From Bifidobacterium commune (GTDB lineage: Bacteria; Actinomycetota; Actinomycetes; Actinomycetales; Bifidobacteriaceae): DNA of 64,000 nt. Location of the stretch: positions 1 to 64,000 of the forward strand of contig NZ_FMBL01000003.1 of the NCBI RefSeq assembly GCF_900094885.1, in the 5' to 3' direction. Below, in pieces: positions 1-12,159 of the stretch (position 1 is its first letter; each line of letters opens with the position of its first letter). The translations under genes and the position numbers were made by a program. Below the pieces are notes generated by a model that saw only the letters and a program-made list of their open reading frames with translations, ran no database searches and was not told the DNA's origin.

Positions 1-230
1 CGGGACTCACCTCGGCCGTCCCCGCCAACAGGAACGATGAGACGCGAGGGGCTTTCTCCCGCGTCCGTGCGCGGTGTCGGGTCCCCGGCAACGGCATCGC
101 CGTCCGGCCGTCCGGCGCACCGGGCGGTGCGGTCAGTCACCGCCCGGGGGAGGGCTCGGCCGCCGACCCGTCAAAGTCCGGCGGGGGCGTGGCCCCGTCA
201 CCGGGTCCCCGCGGCCCCTCCCGCGGGCAT
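1..230. other. GC-rich stretch with no supported gene
   Basis: This is the region beyond the rRNA operon terminator. It is visibly richer in G and C than the rest of the window. A 75-codon open frame (37-264, plus strand) is rich in Arg, Pro and Ala, shows no family motif, and runs into the rRNA terminator, so I do not accept it as a gene. I see nothing else here. Confidence 0.5.
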
Positions 231-231
231 G

Positions 232-260
232 AAAAAAGGGAGGCCCGAAAGGGCCTCCCC
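232..260 (-). terminator. Intrinsic terminator of the rRNA operon
   Basis: Read on the minus strand, GGGAGGCCC and GGGCCTCCC form a GC-rich stem around a TTTC loop, followed at once by a run of six T. It lies about 10 bases beyond the 5S gene, where an rRNA operon terminator is expected. Confidence 0.9.
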
Positions 261-270
261 GTGAAGTGTG

Positions 271-388
271 ATGCGGCGGCGAGCTACTCTCCCACACCCT
301 ATCGGGTGCAGTACCATCGCCGTGCCAGGCCTTAGCTTCCGGGTTCGGAATGGGACCGGGCGTCTCCCCTGGGCTGTGACCGCCGCAA
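271..388 (-). rRNA. rrf: 5S ribosomal RNA
   Basis: The minus strand carries the typical actinobacterial 5S pattern: a GCGGCGGTCACAGC-type 5' arm, the conserved CCCATTCCGAACCCGGAAG core, and a GGGAGAGTAG motif before the closing 3' arm. The length of about 118 bases is normal. It is the last gene of the operon. Ends are set by pairing of the two terminal arms and may be off by a few bases. Confidence 0.93.
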
Positions 389-556
389 ATCTTATATTGT
401 ACGCAACCCACCGGGTTGCGGGAAGTGGCGGCTCGGGAACCGGAAAGCGGACGCGTGAAAGAAGCAATGTGTATCGAGTCGTGGTCACCAAGCGCTCCGT
501 GCTGCCTGATGTAATTCGCAGAGGATGCCCCACGCACCCGACGTACGTCGGGTAGT
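389..556. other. 23S-5S spacer with processing-type hairpins
   Basis: The spacer has a small hairpin (CGCAACCC at 402-409 with GGGTTGCG at 413-420). It also has a perfect 18-base palindrome, ACCCGACGTACGTCGGGT at 536-553, directly beside the 3' end of the 23S gene. The second is well placed to help define or process the 23S 3' end. No tRNA is seen. Confidence 0.5.
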
Positions 557-3615
<3,059 letters not shown>

Positions 3616-4034
3616 AACACACACCCATACAGGAATGCATGCCGCAAGGACCCTTGCGAAAAAACTCTGGACAACACATCATCACACTAAAAATGATCAC
3701 AAAACGATCGACCAAATCCCCAATCCGAAAGAATCGGAGACCGGTCTTAAAAAATTGCATCTAACAAAGCAAGACAAAATCTTGCTCGCGTCCACTATCC
3801 AGTTCTCAAGCCACCACGCACGACCGCATCAGACCCGCAACAACAGGAAATCAACGGAAGGCACGAATCGCACCCGCAAACGCGGGGGTGGCGATCCGGG
3901 AGCCCAAAAGCATGCCTGCACCACCCTGAAAAGCAAAGCAATCGTCATCGATCTTTTCCACACCAGCAGGACCGAACCAGGGAACATCCCCGGCAGGCCC
4001 GACACCGGACGCCAAACAGCGTCCTGAATTCTCC
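3616..4034. other. 16S-23S internal transcribed spacer without tRNA
   Basis: About 420 bases separate 16S from 23S. I see no tRNA cloverleaf, which agrees with most bifidobacterial operons. The minus-strand text GGCTTGAGAACTGGATAGTG, common in actinobacterial spacers, is present near 3,800. It resembles the 5' leader text upstream of 16S (near 5,760-5,790), as expected for boxA-like antitermination or RNase III processing elements. Confidence 0.75.
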
Positions 4035-5565
<1,531 letters not shown>

Positions 5566-5839
5566 TGCAGAAAAGCCGTTCAACGACTCTCAAAATATTC
5601 CTAAATAAGAAAATCGACGGAACCGTTCCATAAGGGGGAACGGTCCACACAAAAACCTCGGCATCATTCAAGCCCCCTAGGGCACCCCAAACAGGGCCGA
5701 CACCGAACTGGCAATCAAAAAACAATTAAACTTTACAAAAAAGTAGTACAGACACACTCTTGAGTTCTCAAACCACCACCACACCAACAAACAACCTCAA
5801 CCTTTTGTGAGGGGCTGTCGTGTTGAGTAGCAAGAGATA
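5566..5839 (-). other. rRNA operon 5' leader
   Basis: This is the transcribed leader between the promoter and 16S. It contains GTTTGAGAACTCAAGAG-type text (minus strand) shared with the 16S-23S spacer, a common sign of antitermination or processing signals. No gene is supported. Confidence 0.6.
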
Positions 5840-5868
5840 AATATACGCGAATCTCCAATAGTATGCAA
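5840..5868 (-). promoter_or_regulatory. rRNA operon promoter
   Basis: On the minus strand TTGCAT (5,863-5,868) and TATATT (5,840-5,845) are separated by exactly 17 bases, a near-consensus sigma-70-type promoter. It fires into the leader and 16S. A 9-base inverted repeat (AGAACCGTT at 5,892-5,900 and AACGGTTCT at 5,908-5,916) lies just upstream and may be a regulatory or boundary hairpin. Confidence 0.75.
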
Positions 5869-6001
5869 ATCAATAGGGCATAAAAGACCATAGAACCGTT
5901 GCAATTAAACGGTTCTTTCGGCGTGTCACTATTGAAATAATCGCGACAGTACTTGTTATTCTAGGCAGAACATTACAAGAAGCAAGTTTAATTATCAAAT
6001 T

Positions 6002-6029
6002 TTGACATATTTATGACCTATTGTATTTA
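6002..6029 (+). promoter_or_regulatory. Candidate promoter for the poly-G mini-ORF
   Basis: A consensus -35 TTGACA (6,002-6,007) is followed 16 bases later by TATTTA (6,024-6,029). It is divergent from the rRNA promoter and lies about 50 bases upstream of the short ORF at 6,076. This is a sequence match only. Confidence 0.5.
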
Positions 6030-6075
6030 GACAGCATGGGGTTGTGGCAATCCTGAAACACTATCGGGAGTAAGG

Positions 6076-6174
6076 ATGCGGGGGGGGGAGAGAGAAGCTG
6101 GTATTGAAGCTGGTATTGAGATTAAAGTTGGAATCCAGATAGGAATCGAGATAGAGACTGGGTTGCACTCTTGA
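6076..6174 (+). CDS. Possible 32-residue repeat peptide with a poly-G tract
   Basis: An ATG preceded by GGAG with 5-base spacing opens a 32-codon frame. Codons 2-4 span a run of nine G (6,080-6,088). The rest is built from a decaying 12-base tandem repeat that reads as tetrapeptides of the type EAGI, giving an alternating charged/Gly/Ile peptide before TGA. A change of one base in the G tract would shift the frame. It lies 19 bases before the sirtuin gene. I recognise no family. It may be a real small protein, a switchable leader, or just a repeat tract that happens to be open. Confidence 0.35.
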   Translation: MRGGEREAGIEAGIEIKVGIQIGIEIETGLHS

Positions 6175-6193
6175 GGATGATTACAATCGGGGT

Positions 6194-6952
6194 ATGACTA
6201 AGAAGATTGCGGTGTTGACCGGAGCGGGGATATCTACGTCGGTGGGGATTCCCGATTTTCGGGGACCAGATGGGGTGTGGACCAAACATCCTGATCAGAT
6301 GAGCGTCTATGACATTGGGGCATTTGTTGGCGATACGAAGGCACGTGAGCATTCATGGGCTTGGCAGAAGGCGTCGCCAGTGTGGAATGCACAGCCTGGG
6401 AATGCGCATAAAGCCCTGGTCAGGCTGGAGAAGGCGGGAATGCTGACGCTTTTGGCCACGCAGAATTTTGATGCACTGCATGAAAAGGCCGGAAATTCTA
6501 ACGATGTTATTGTCAACCTGCATGGCACGATAGGTACTTCGCACTGCATGAAATGCCGTGCACAATACAAGACGGCCGACATTATGGGGAGACTCGACGA
6601 CGAACCGGACCCGCGTTGTCATCGTAGGCTGCCGTATAACGGCAATATGACCTGTAATGGGCTGATTAAAACGGACGTTGTCTACTTTGGGGAGATGCTG
6701 CCCGACGGAGCGATGGAAAAATCAATGAAACATGTGGCCGCGGCTGACGAGTTCTGGGTGATTGGGTCGACACTTGAGGTTTTTCCTGCTGCATCGCTTG
6801 CCCCGACTGCGGTGCAGAGTGGGGTGCCGATGACGATTATGAATATGGGGCGGACGCAATATGACGGCCTTGCTACTCGGCTTGTACATGCCGATATTGC
6901 CGAAGCCTTGCCACAGCTGGTCGAGCAGACGATTACCGACGCCGGAGAATAG
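6194..6952 (+). CDS. NAD-dependent protein deacylase, Sir2 family
   Basis: The 252-residue protein has the sirtuin signature in order: GAGIS (residues 10-14) and DFRG (21-24) for NAD binding, TQNFD (89-93), the catalytic LHG with His110, and two Cys pairs for structural zinc (Cys118, Cys121, Cys142, Cys154). A second NAD segment, GSTLEVFPA, follows. Sirtuins remove acetyl or other acyl groups from lysine while consuming NAD; the target here is unknown. Length is normal for a bacterial enzyme. There is no Shine-Dalgarno site. TACAAT ends 6 bases before the ATG, suggesting a leaderless mRNA separate from the short ORF upstream. It stands alone; the next gene is on the other strand. Confidence 0.92.
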   Translation: MTKKIAVLTGAGISTSVGIPDFRGPDGVWTKHPDQMSVYDIGAFVGDTKAREHSWAWQKASPVWNAQPGNAHKALVRLEKAGMLTLLATQNFDALHEKAGNSNDVIVNLHGTIGTSHCMKCRAQYKTADIMGRLDDEPDPRCHRRLPYNGNMTCNGLIKTDVVYFGEMLPDGAMEKSMKHVAAADEFWVIGSTLEVFPAASLAPTAVQSGVPMTIMNMGRTQYDGLATRLVHADIAEALPQLVEQTITDAGE

Positions 6953-7027
6953 GGGCATCGACGGAGGGAAATCTGCCTGTCGATAAAGAAACGGCGTCAT
7001 ACAGCAGGTAACACAGCTTCGAACAAC

Positions 7028-7270
7028 GGGGCTGCACCGGTTCAGCAATAGGAACGCCGCGGTTCATACAACGGGAAATACTACAGCTCACACAACATCA
7101 GCAAAACAAAATGGGAACAGTCCGCATAAAACAAAGAACACCCCGGTTTACACAACAGAACGTGACAGCACGCACAATAAAAGGCAGCAATCAACACAAC
7201 AGAAACGCTGCAATCGATGAAATGGAGAAGCCAGCAAACAACGTAATAGGAATGCTGCGGAGTTTTTATG
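7028..7270. repeat. Decayed tandem repeat, about ten units of 21-25 bases
   Basis: Between the sirtuin and ilvA the DNA breaks into successive units that mostly end in ACAAC or AAT and mostly begin AGGAA or AGAA. The best-kept unit is 7,050-7,072. Others start at 7,028, 7,073, 7,111, 7,136, 7,157, 7,179, 7,201, 7,224 and 7,248. A rough consensus is AGGAACGCYGCGGTT followed by CACACAAC. No unit is identical to another, so this is an old, drifting array. Open frames across it are not convincing as genes. It could be a dead minisatellite or an iteron-like protein-binding array. Confidence 0.5.
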
Positions 7271-7433
7271 GGATGTAGGGGCGAGAGTATGTGGGGAGAT
7301 GGCCGGAAGCGTGGCGACGACTGACCCGTTTTATGGCGTGTAGAGAACGGGGCGCGCGAGAACGAAGGTTGCGACAACCCCCTTGTCGCGGGTGTCGTAT
7401 TTTGCGACAAGGGGGCTGTGGTGCGAGGTGCTT

Positions 7434-8699
7434 TTAGTAGATACGTTTAGGGTTGAAACCGGCTTCTTTTAGGGCGGTTAGAACCTGGTCGATGTGGTCG
7501 GGGCCGTTGGTTTCCACAGTGACTTCCAGCGAGACCAAATCGGTGTAGTGACTCGATGCCTTGAATTGGTCGTGATCGAGCTGGATGACATTTGCACGAG
7601 CGGCTGCGAGTACTTGCGCAACTTTTACCAGCTGACCGGGGGTATCGGGAAGTTCGACTTCAAAGTTCATGATGCGGCCGCGGGCAATCATGCCCTTTTG
7701 AATAACCGCGCTGATGGTGACCGTGTCGATATTGCCGCCGGAAATGATAGGGGCAATGACATGCTTGCCCTTGGCCTCCGCAGACACTCGCGAGCGCAGG
7801 GTCAGATGCTCAAGCGCGGCCAAAGAAACAGCACCGGCTGCCTCGACGACCAATTTATGCTTTTCGAGCATCAGCAGAATCATCTCGTTGATGTCACGCT
7901 CTGAGACAGTGACAAAATCATCAAGGTATTCGTTCAGGATTGCAAAAGTGAGATCTCCGGGGTGGGCGACCGCCACGCCTTCGGCCGAGGTGACCACTTT
8001 ATCAGCCGGAACCAGTGATCCTGCCGCGAACGAATCCTTAAATGCGGGGGAACCTTCCGGAACCGCGCCAATGACCTTGACCTCAGGCTTGAAGGTTTTG
8101 ATGGCGAGCGCCACACCTGCGCCCAGCCCACCTCCACCGAGCGGAACCACGACATCGGTGACGTCGGGAACGTCTTCAAGAATTTCGAGTCCAATGGTGC
8201 CTTGGCCGCAAAGCACCTCGTAATCGTCAAACGGAGGAACGTAAATCATCCCGTCGCGCTGGGAAAGTTCGGAAGCGTAAGCTGCGGCTTCGTCGAACAA
8301 GCTTCCGTGCAAAACCACGTTCGCGCCGTAGGATTTCGTGGCATCCACTTTAAGTGGCGGGGTACTCTCTGGCATCACGATGGTTGCCTTGGCCCCGCGC
8401 TCTCGGGAGGCATAGGCAACACCCTGCGCATGATTGCCTGCTGAGGCCGTGATGATGCCGCGGGCCAGCTCTTCATCACTGAGGGATGCAATCTTGTTGT
8501 ACGCGCCGCGAATCTTGAACGACCCAGTGACCTGAAGATTTTCCGGCTTCAGGAGAATCTTGTAGCCGGTGGCTTCGGAAAGGGTCGGCGAAGGCATGAT
8601 ACGGGTGTGTCGTGCAGTACCGTCGAGTCTGCTGGCAGCAAGTTTTAGTTCGGCTGCATGATCGCGTTGAAGCGCTTTGACGACGTCATCCTGTTTCAT
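7434..8699 (-). CDS. ilvA: Threonine ammonia-lyase (threonine deaminase)
   Basis: The enzyme converts threonine to 2-oxobutanoate and ammonia with PLP, the first step toward isoleucine. The PLP lysine lies in GSFKIRGA near residue 58, the substrate loop is SAGNHAQG, and the glycine-rich phosphate loop is GGGGLGAG. A C-terminal ACT-type domain begins around IMNFEVELPDTPGQL. At about 421 residues it resembles the shorter, single-ACT form, so its feedback control may differ from the two-ACT E. coli IlvA. An upstream GTG would add seven residues. I prefer the ATG at 8,699 because TACAAT ends exactly 6 bases before it and no ribosome site is present, pointing to leaderless initiation. It lies 58 bases downstream of the trehalose gene on the same strand. 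Confidence 0.9.
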   Translation of the reverse strand: MKQDDVVKALQRDHAAELKLAASRLDGTARHTRIMPSPTLSEATGYKILLKPENLQVTGSFKIRGAYNKIASLSDEELARGIITASAGNHAQGVAYASRERGAKATIVMPESTPPLKVDATKSYGANVVLHGSLFDEAAAYASELSQRDGMIYVPPFDDYEVLCGQGTIGLEILEDVPDVTDVVVPLGGGGLGAGVALAIKTFKPEVKVIGAVPEGSPAFKDSFAAGSLVPADKVVTSAEGVAVAHPGDLTFAILNEYLDDFVTVSERDINEMILLMLEKHKLVVEAAGAVSLAALEHLTLRSRVSAEAKGKHVIAPIISGGNIDTVTISAVIQKGMIARGRIMNFEVELPDTPGQLVKVAQVLAAARANVIQLDHDQFKASSHYTDLVSLEVTVETNGPDHIDQVLTALKEAGFNPKRIY

Positions 8700-8757
8700 A
8701 CCAGAATTGTATGGCCGCACAGCACTTCAGCTTGGCTGCTGTTCCAAAATACAGATA

Positions 8758-11340
8758 CTATTTCTTTGCTTTAGGCACACCCTTCGGCTTTGCATTATTT
8801 TTCGCTTCGATTTCATCCTTGGGCCGACCTTCAAGCTCAGGGAGGGAGCCCGCGGCGACAGCTTGGGATTCGGATACCAAATAGCCGAGAAGGCGTTCCG
8901 TATCAGCTGGGCTGGCGATGCGGGAGTGAGCTTGAGTGTCCCCTGCGCCGACTTTGATGGTCCAACCGGTCAACGTTGAGTCATTTGACTCGATGTCGCT
9001 TTCTGCATCCGCCGAAGACAATGCCGACTCCACATCGATCTCACTGTGAGGCTCGATGTGAGCGCCCGCTGCGTTGACAACAGCCTCGAACATTGTTTCA
9101 TCGGTGGTGTCATCGCCAAGAGCCAGCACGAAATCATAACGACCGCAGCGCAGCAAAGGTTCGACAGCCTGGCCCTTGCTTACATTTGTGGGGCATACCT
9201 CGATGACCTTGGAGTTGCGCATCACCAATAGATCGTATTGAGGGCAAATCTTTTCAAGTTCAGCTACGAGACGTTCGCGTTGTTCCTTTGCCAGTTTTTG
9301 GTCGCTCAAACGATAATGCCATGCCAAATCCGTGGATTTATGCTCGATGAAAGACTTCGGGACGCGTGCGACGGCCTTGTCCATGATGATTTCGATGATC
9401 GGACGCCACTCCTCAGGGTCGGGCATTCCGTCCGCGCGTATCCAGATGCGTTTGGAGGCGGCCTTGTCCGAAATGACAGGTTCACTGCGCCAAGCGCCGT
9501 GTTCAGCAATGAGGCCAACGGGCAAATCCCCGAACCACTCTTCCATGGTTTCCTGTGTGCGTCCGGAGACAAGATACAGGTCGACATCGGGAATGGATCC
9601 AACCTCACGCAGCAAGGCAAGTAGGCGGCGCGTCGGCTTGGCCCGCCCCGGAGTACGCGTCAGCTGAGTGAGTGTGCCATCGTAATCGCACAACAACAGT
9701 TTGCGGCCGGATTGACCCCATTCATGAACCAAGCGATCGCGCTGGATGCTTCGCAGGCGGCGATCAGCCCAGCGTGGATCACTGACCTGACGCAGCGCAC
9801 TGAGAAACTCCGTGCTCCACAGACTTGCGGTGCGGTATTTGAGACGGGCCTGCATAACTGCGTTGCGACGCTTGGCTTCGGCCGAGCTGATCTCCAAAGC
9901 CGAATGCAGCGCCTCACATACCGCTTCGGTGTCGTATGGATTGACGATGTATGCGTCCGTCAGTTCGCTGGCAGCACCGCATTGGTCGGAAAGAACGAGT
10001 GCGCCGTCGCGCCCATCACGCGAAGCCAGGTATTCCTTAGCCACTAGATTCATACCGTCGCGAAGCGGGGTCACCAAGGCCACGTCACCTGCGGAGTAGA
10101 TGCCGCAGACGGGCTTGATAGGCAGCGAACGAGTGATGTAATGAATGGGAGTCCATGAAAGCAGCGAATACTTACCGTTGATTTCGCCTACCAATTGATC
10201 GACATGTTCCTTAAGCTGGCGATAGCTTTCAACACCCTCACGTGAAGGCGTGGCCAGGAGATAATAGGTGACGTGTCCAACCCATTCGGGATAACGGCTC
10301 AGCATGAGGGCAAAAGCGCGCAGACGCTCCGGAAGACCCTTTGTGTAATCAAGTCGATCGACGGAAACGATGACCTTGTTGTCTCTGGTGCCGCGTTTGG
10401 CCGCTGCAGACTGGGCCAGCTTGACCTCGGACAAGTCGTCTTCAGTGTAAGCGCTCCAACTCTCTTCCGCTTCGGCTGCTGCGCGGGATTCCGCAGAAAG
10501 TGAGGTGCTCACACGACGTGTGCGTTTACCGCTGAACGCCTCGATTCCGTGTCGCATGGCCTGTGCAAGGCTGGAACGCGCGTTGCGGCGATACAGGCCG
10601 TAGTCCATGCCGATAGGGAATGCGTCAACCGTCACGAAACGCTGCCTTCCATCTTCCTGAACCGATATACGACCGCCTTTATCGATGCCGAGGTTGAGCA
10701 TCGACTTGACCGACGCCAGGAAATTGGCGCAGAAATCCTCGGTGTGGAAGCCGAGCAAGTCTGCCCCCATCAAGCCCTCCAGAAGCTCCTTGCCGTTGGG
10801 TAACTGGTGGAATATTTCGGGACTCGGGAACGGGATGTGAAGGAACCAGCCAATTTTGAGCTTCGGCTGCCGGGCGCGCAGCAGCGCGGGCAGAAGCATG
10901 AGATGGTAGTCCTGAACCCACACGGTGTCGTCAGGATTGGCCAACGCGGCGATGGTGTCAGCGAATTTCTCATTGACCTCTTCATAAGCCTTCCAAGTCA
11001 AGGAATCGAACTTGGCCTCATGCGCGAAATCATGGAACAGCGGCCAGAGGGTATCGTTGGAATATCCGGCATAGTAACCGTTGATTTGTTTGCTATCGAG
11101 GAAGATGGGGATGCAGCGATGGCGTGTGAACTCGTCACTGATGGCGTTGATTTCATCTTCGGTGCGAGTTGTCGGGTCGATACCGCTCCAACCGACCCAG
11201 AGGCAATCCTTGTGGGACTTATGATATGGCCCGATGGCAGTGGAGAGTCCGCCGATATTCTGAGTCAATACGTACGTACCGTCCGGTCTGCTGTGCAAAG
11301 ACATAGGAAGCCTGTTGGAAACAATAATCAACCGAGCCAT
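8758..11340 (-). CDS. Fused trehalose-6-phosphate synthase / phosphatase (OtsA-OtsB)
   Basis: One 860-residue chain carries both steps of trehalose synthesis. Residues 1 to about 525 are a GT20 synthase that joins glucose from a nucleotide sugar to glucose-6-phosphate: SNRLP, GGLSTA, QDYH (143-146), VDRLDYTKG (near 327-335) and DGMNLVAKE (428-436). From about 545 a HAD phosphatase follows, with the catalytic CDYDGT (Asp552, Asp554) and later GDDTTDE. About 50 Ser/Ala/Glu-rich residues (near 269-320) are inserted just before the VDRLDY motif. The C-tail is Lys-rich. The start is the ATG with GAAGGAG five bases upstream; a longer frame adds 21 residues without support. Trehalose serves as a stress solute or carbon reserve. 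Separate otsA and otsB genes are the commoner bacterial form. Confidence 0.9.
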   Translation of the reverse strand: MARLIIVSNRLPMSLHSRPDGTYVLTQNIGGLSTAIGPYHKSHKDCLWVGWSGIDPTTRTEDEINAISDEFTRHRCIPIFLDSKQINGYYAGYSNDTLWPLFHDFAHEAKFDSLTWKAYEEVNEKFADTIAALANPDDTVWVQDYHLMLLPALLRARQPKLKIGWFLHIPFPSPEIFHQLPNGKELLEGLMGADLLGFHTEDFCANFLASVKSMLNLGIDKGGRISVQEDGRQRFVTVDAFPIGMDYGLYRRNARSSLAQAMRHGIEAFSGKRTRRVSTSLSAESRAAAEAEESWSAYTEDDLSEVKLAQSAAAKRGTRDNKVIVSVDRLDYTKGLPERLRAFALMLSRYPEWVGHVTYYLLATPSREGVESYRQLKEHVDQLVGEINGKYSLLSWTPIHYITRSLPIKPVCGIYSAGDVALVTPLRDGMNLVAKEYLASRDGRDGALVLSDQCGAASELTDAYIVNPYDTEAVCEALHSALEISSAEAKRRNAVMQARLKYRTASLWSTEFLSALRQVSDPRWADRRLRSIQRDRLVHEWGQSGRKLLLCDYDGTLTQLTRTPGRAKPTRRLLALLREVGSIPDVDLYLVSGRTQETMEEWFGDLPVGLIAEHGAWRSEPVISDKAASKRIWIRADGMPDPEEWRPIIEIIMDKAVARVPKSFIEHKSTDLAWHYRLSDQKLAKEQRERLVAELEKICPQYDLLVMRNSKVIEVCPTNVSKGQAVEPLLRCGRYDFVLALGDDTTDETMFEAVVNAAGAHIEPHSEIDVESALSSADAESDIESNDSTLTGWTIKVGAGDTQAHSRIASPADTERLLGYLVSESQAVAAGSLPELEGRPKDEIEAKNNAKPKGVPKAKK

Positions 11341-11552
11341 AACCGCTCCTTCACTCATCTTTGATGGACATATGCGCGGCCAGTCGGACATCAACGGCCG
11401 CACGTACGCATATGGACCAGTATAAGCGAAAATACACCGAACCGAAGGGGCAGCGAATTGTTATATCCGAATGCCCTCGAATATCGTTGCGGATATTTAT
11501 TCAAAACCGCACTTTGCTAACGGCGCACAGAAGCGACGTTCCGTTGGTTCCG

Positions 11553-12017
11553 CTACCGCCTTTGGGCGAAGAAAGCTGCAAGCAATTGCGCACATTCAGG
11601 CTCACGCACGCTTCCAACGGTTTCCGGGCAGGCGCCGATATGAGGGTCGCGCGGGATGTCCCAAACCGAACCGCAGGCACCAAGTTTCGCGTCCCAGGCA
11701 CCGAAAATAATACGGCCAACGTGCGTTTGCAGCGCCGCTCCGGCGCACATCGGACACGGCTCGAGCGTGACCACAAGGGTGCAATCCGCGAAATTCCAAG
11801 CATTCTTACCATTACGTTTCGCAGCTTCTTGCATCGCCACGATTTCGGCATGCGCCAACGGGTCGCCATCGCACTGACGCCGATTGCGACCCCGACCAAT
11901 GACGGCACCCTGCCCATCAAGCATCACCGCACCTACGGGGACCTCGCCCGCGTCGGCCGCTTCTTGCGCCAAGCGCAAGGCCTCCCCCATCACGCTTCGC
12001 ATGGTCGTTTTTTCCAT
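11553..12017 (-). CDS. tadA: tRNA-specific adenosine deaminase
   Basis: It changes the wobble adenosine of tRNA-Arg(ACG) to inosine and is usually essential. The zinc site is clear: HAE (His56, Glu58) and PCPMC (Cys88, Cys91). At 154 residues the length is normal. The gene reads toward the trehalose gene with about 210 bases between. No Shine-Dalgarno site precedes the ATG; TAAACT ends 7 bases upstream, so I infer leaderless translation. A later Met (residue 6) is a weaker alternative. Confidence 0.93.
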   Translation of the reverse strand: MEKTTMRSVMGEALRLAQEAADAGEVPVGAVMLDGQGAVIGRGRNRRQCDGDPLAHAEIVAMQEAAKRNGKNAWNFADCTLVVTLEPCPMCAGAALQTHVGRIIFGAWDAKLGACGSVWDIPRDPHIGACPETVGSVREPECAQLLAAFFAQRR

Positions 12018-12159
12018 GCATCCCAGTTTAAAGGAAGGTTTGCGAAGCTCGGGGCGTAAAGCCGAGACAAATGTCCGATATAGTGGAATTGTAGTGTCCG
12101 AATGCTGGAAGCTTCAACGAAATCAGATTGCGAGCGCCATTGAAAGGAATCGATAATCC

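Noticed and set aside
37..264. 75-codon frame beyond the 5S gene
   Set aside because: Arg/Pro-rich GC artefact that runs through the rRNA terminator.
3616..4034. tRNA in the 16S-23S spacer
   Set aside because: No cloverleaf can be drawn on either strand.
7028..7270. CRISPR-like appearance of the repeat array
   Set aside because: Units are degenerate, directly adjacent and without spacers, and no cas gene is near.
7081..7410. 109-codon minus-strand frame with Cys/Leu-rich repeats
   Set aside because: The apparent repeats come from the decayed DNA array; unit lengths are not multiples of three and there is no ribosome site.
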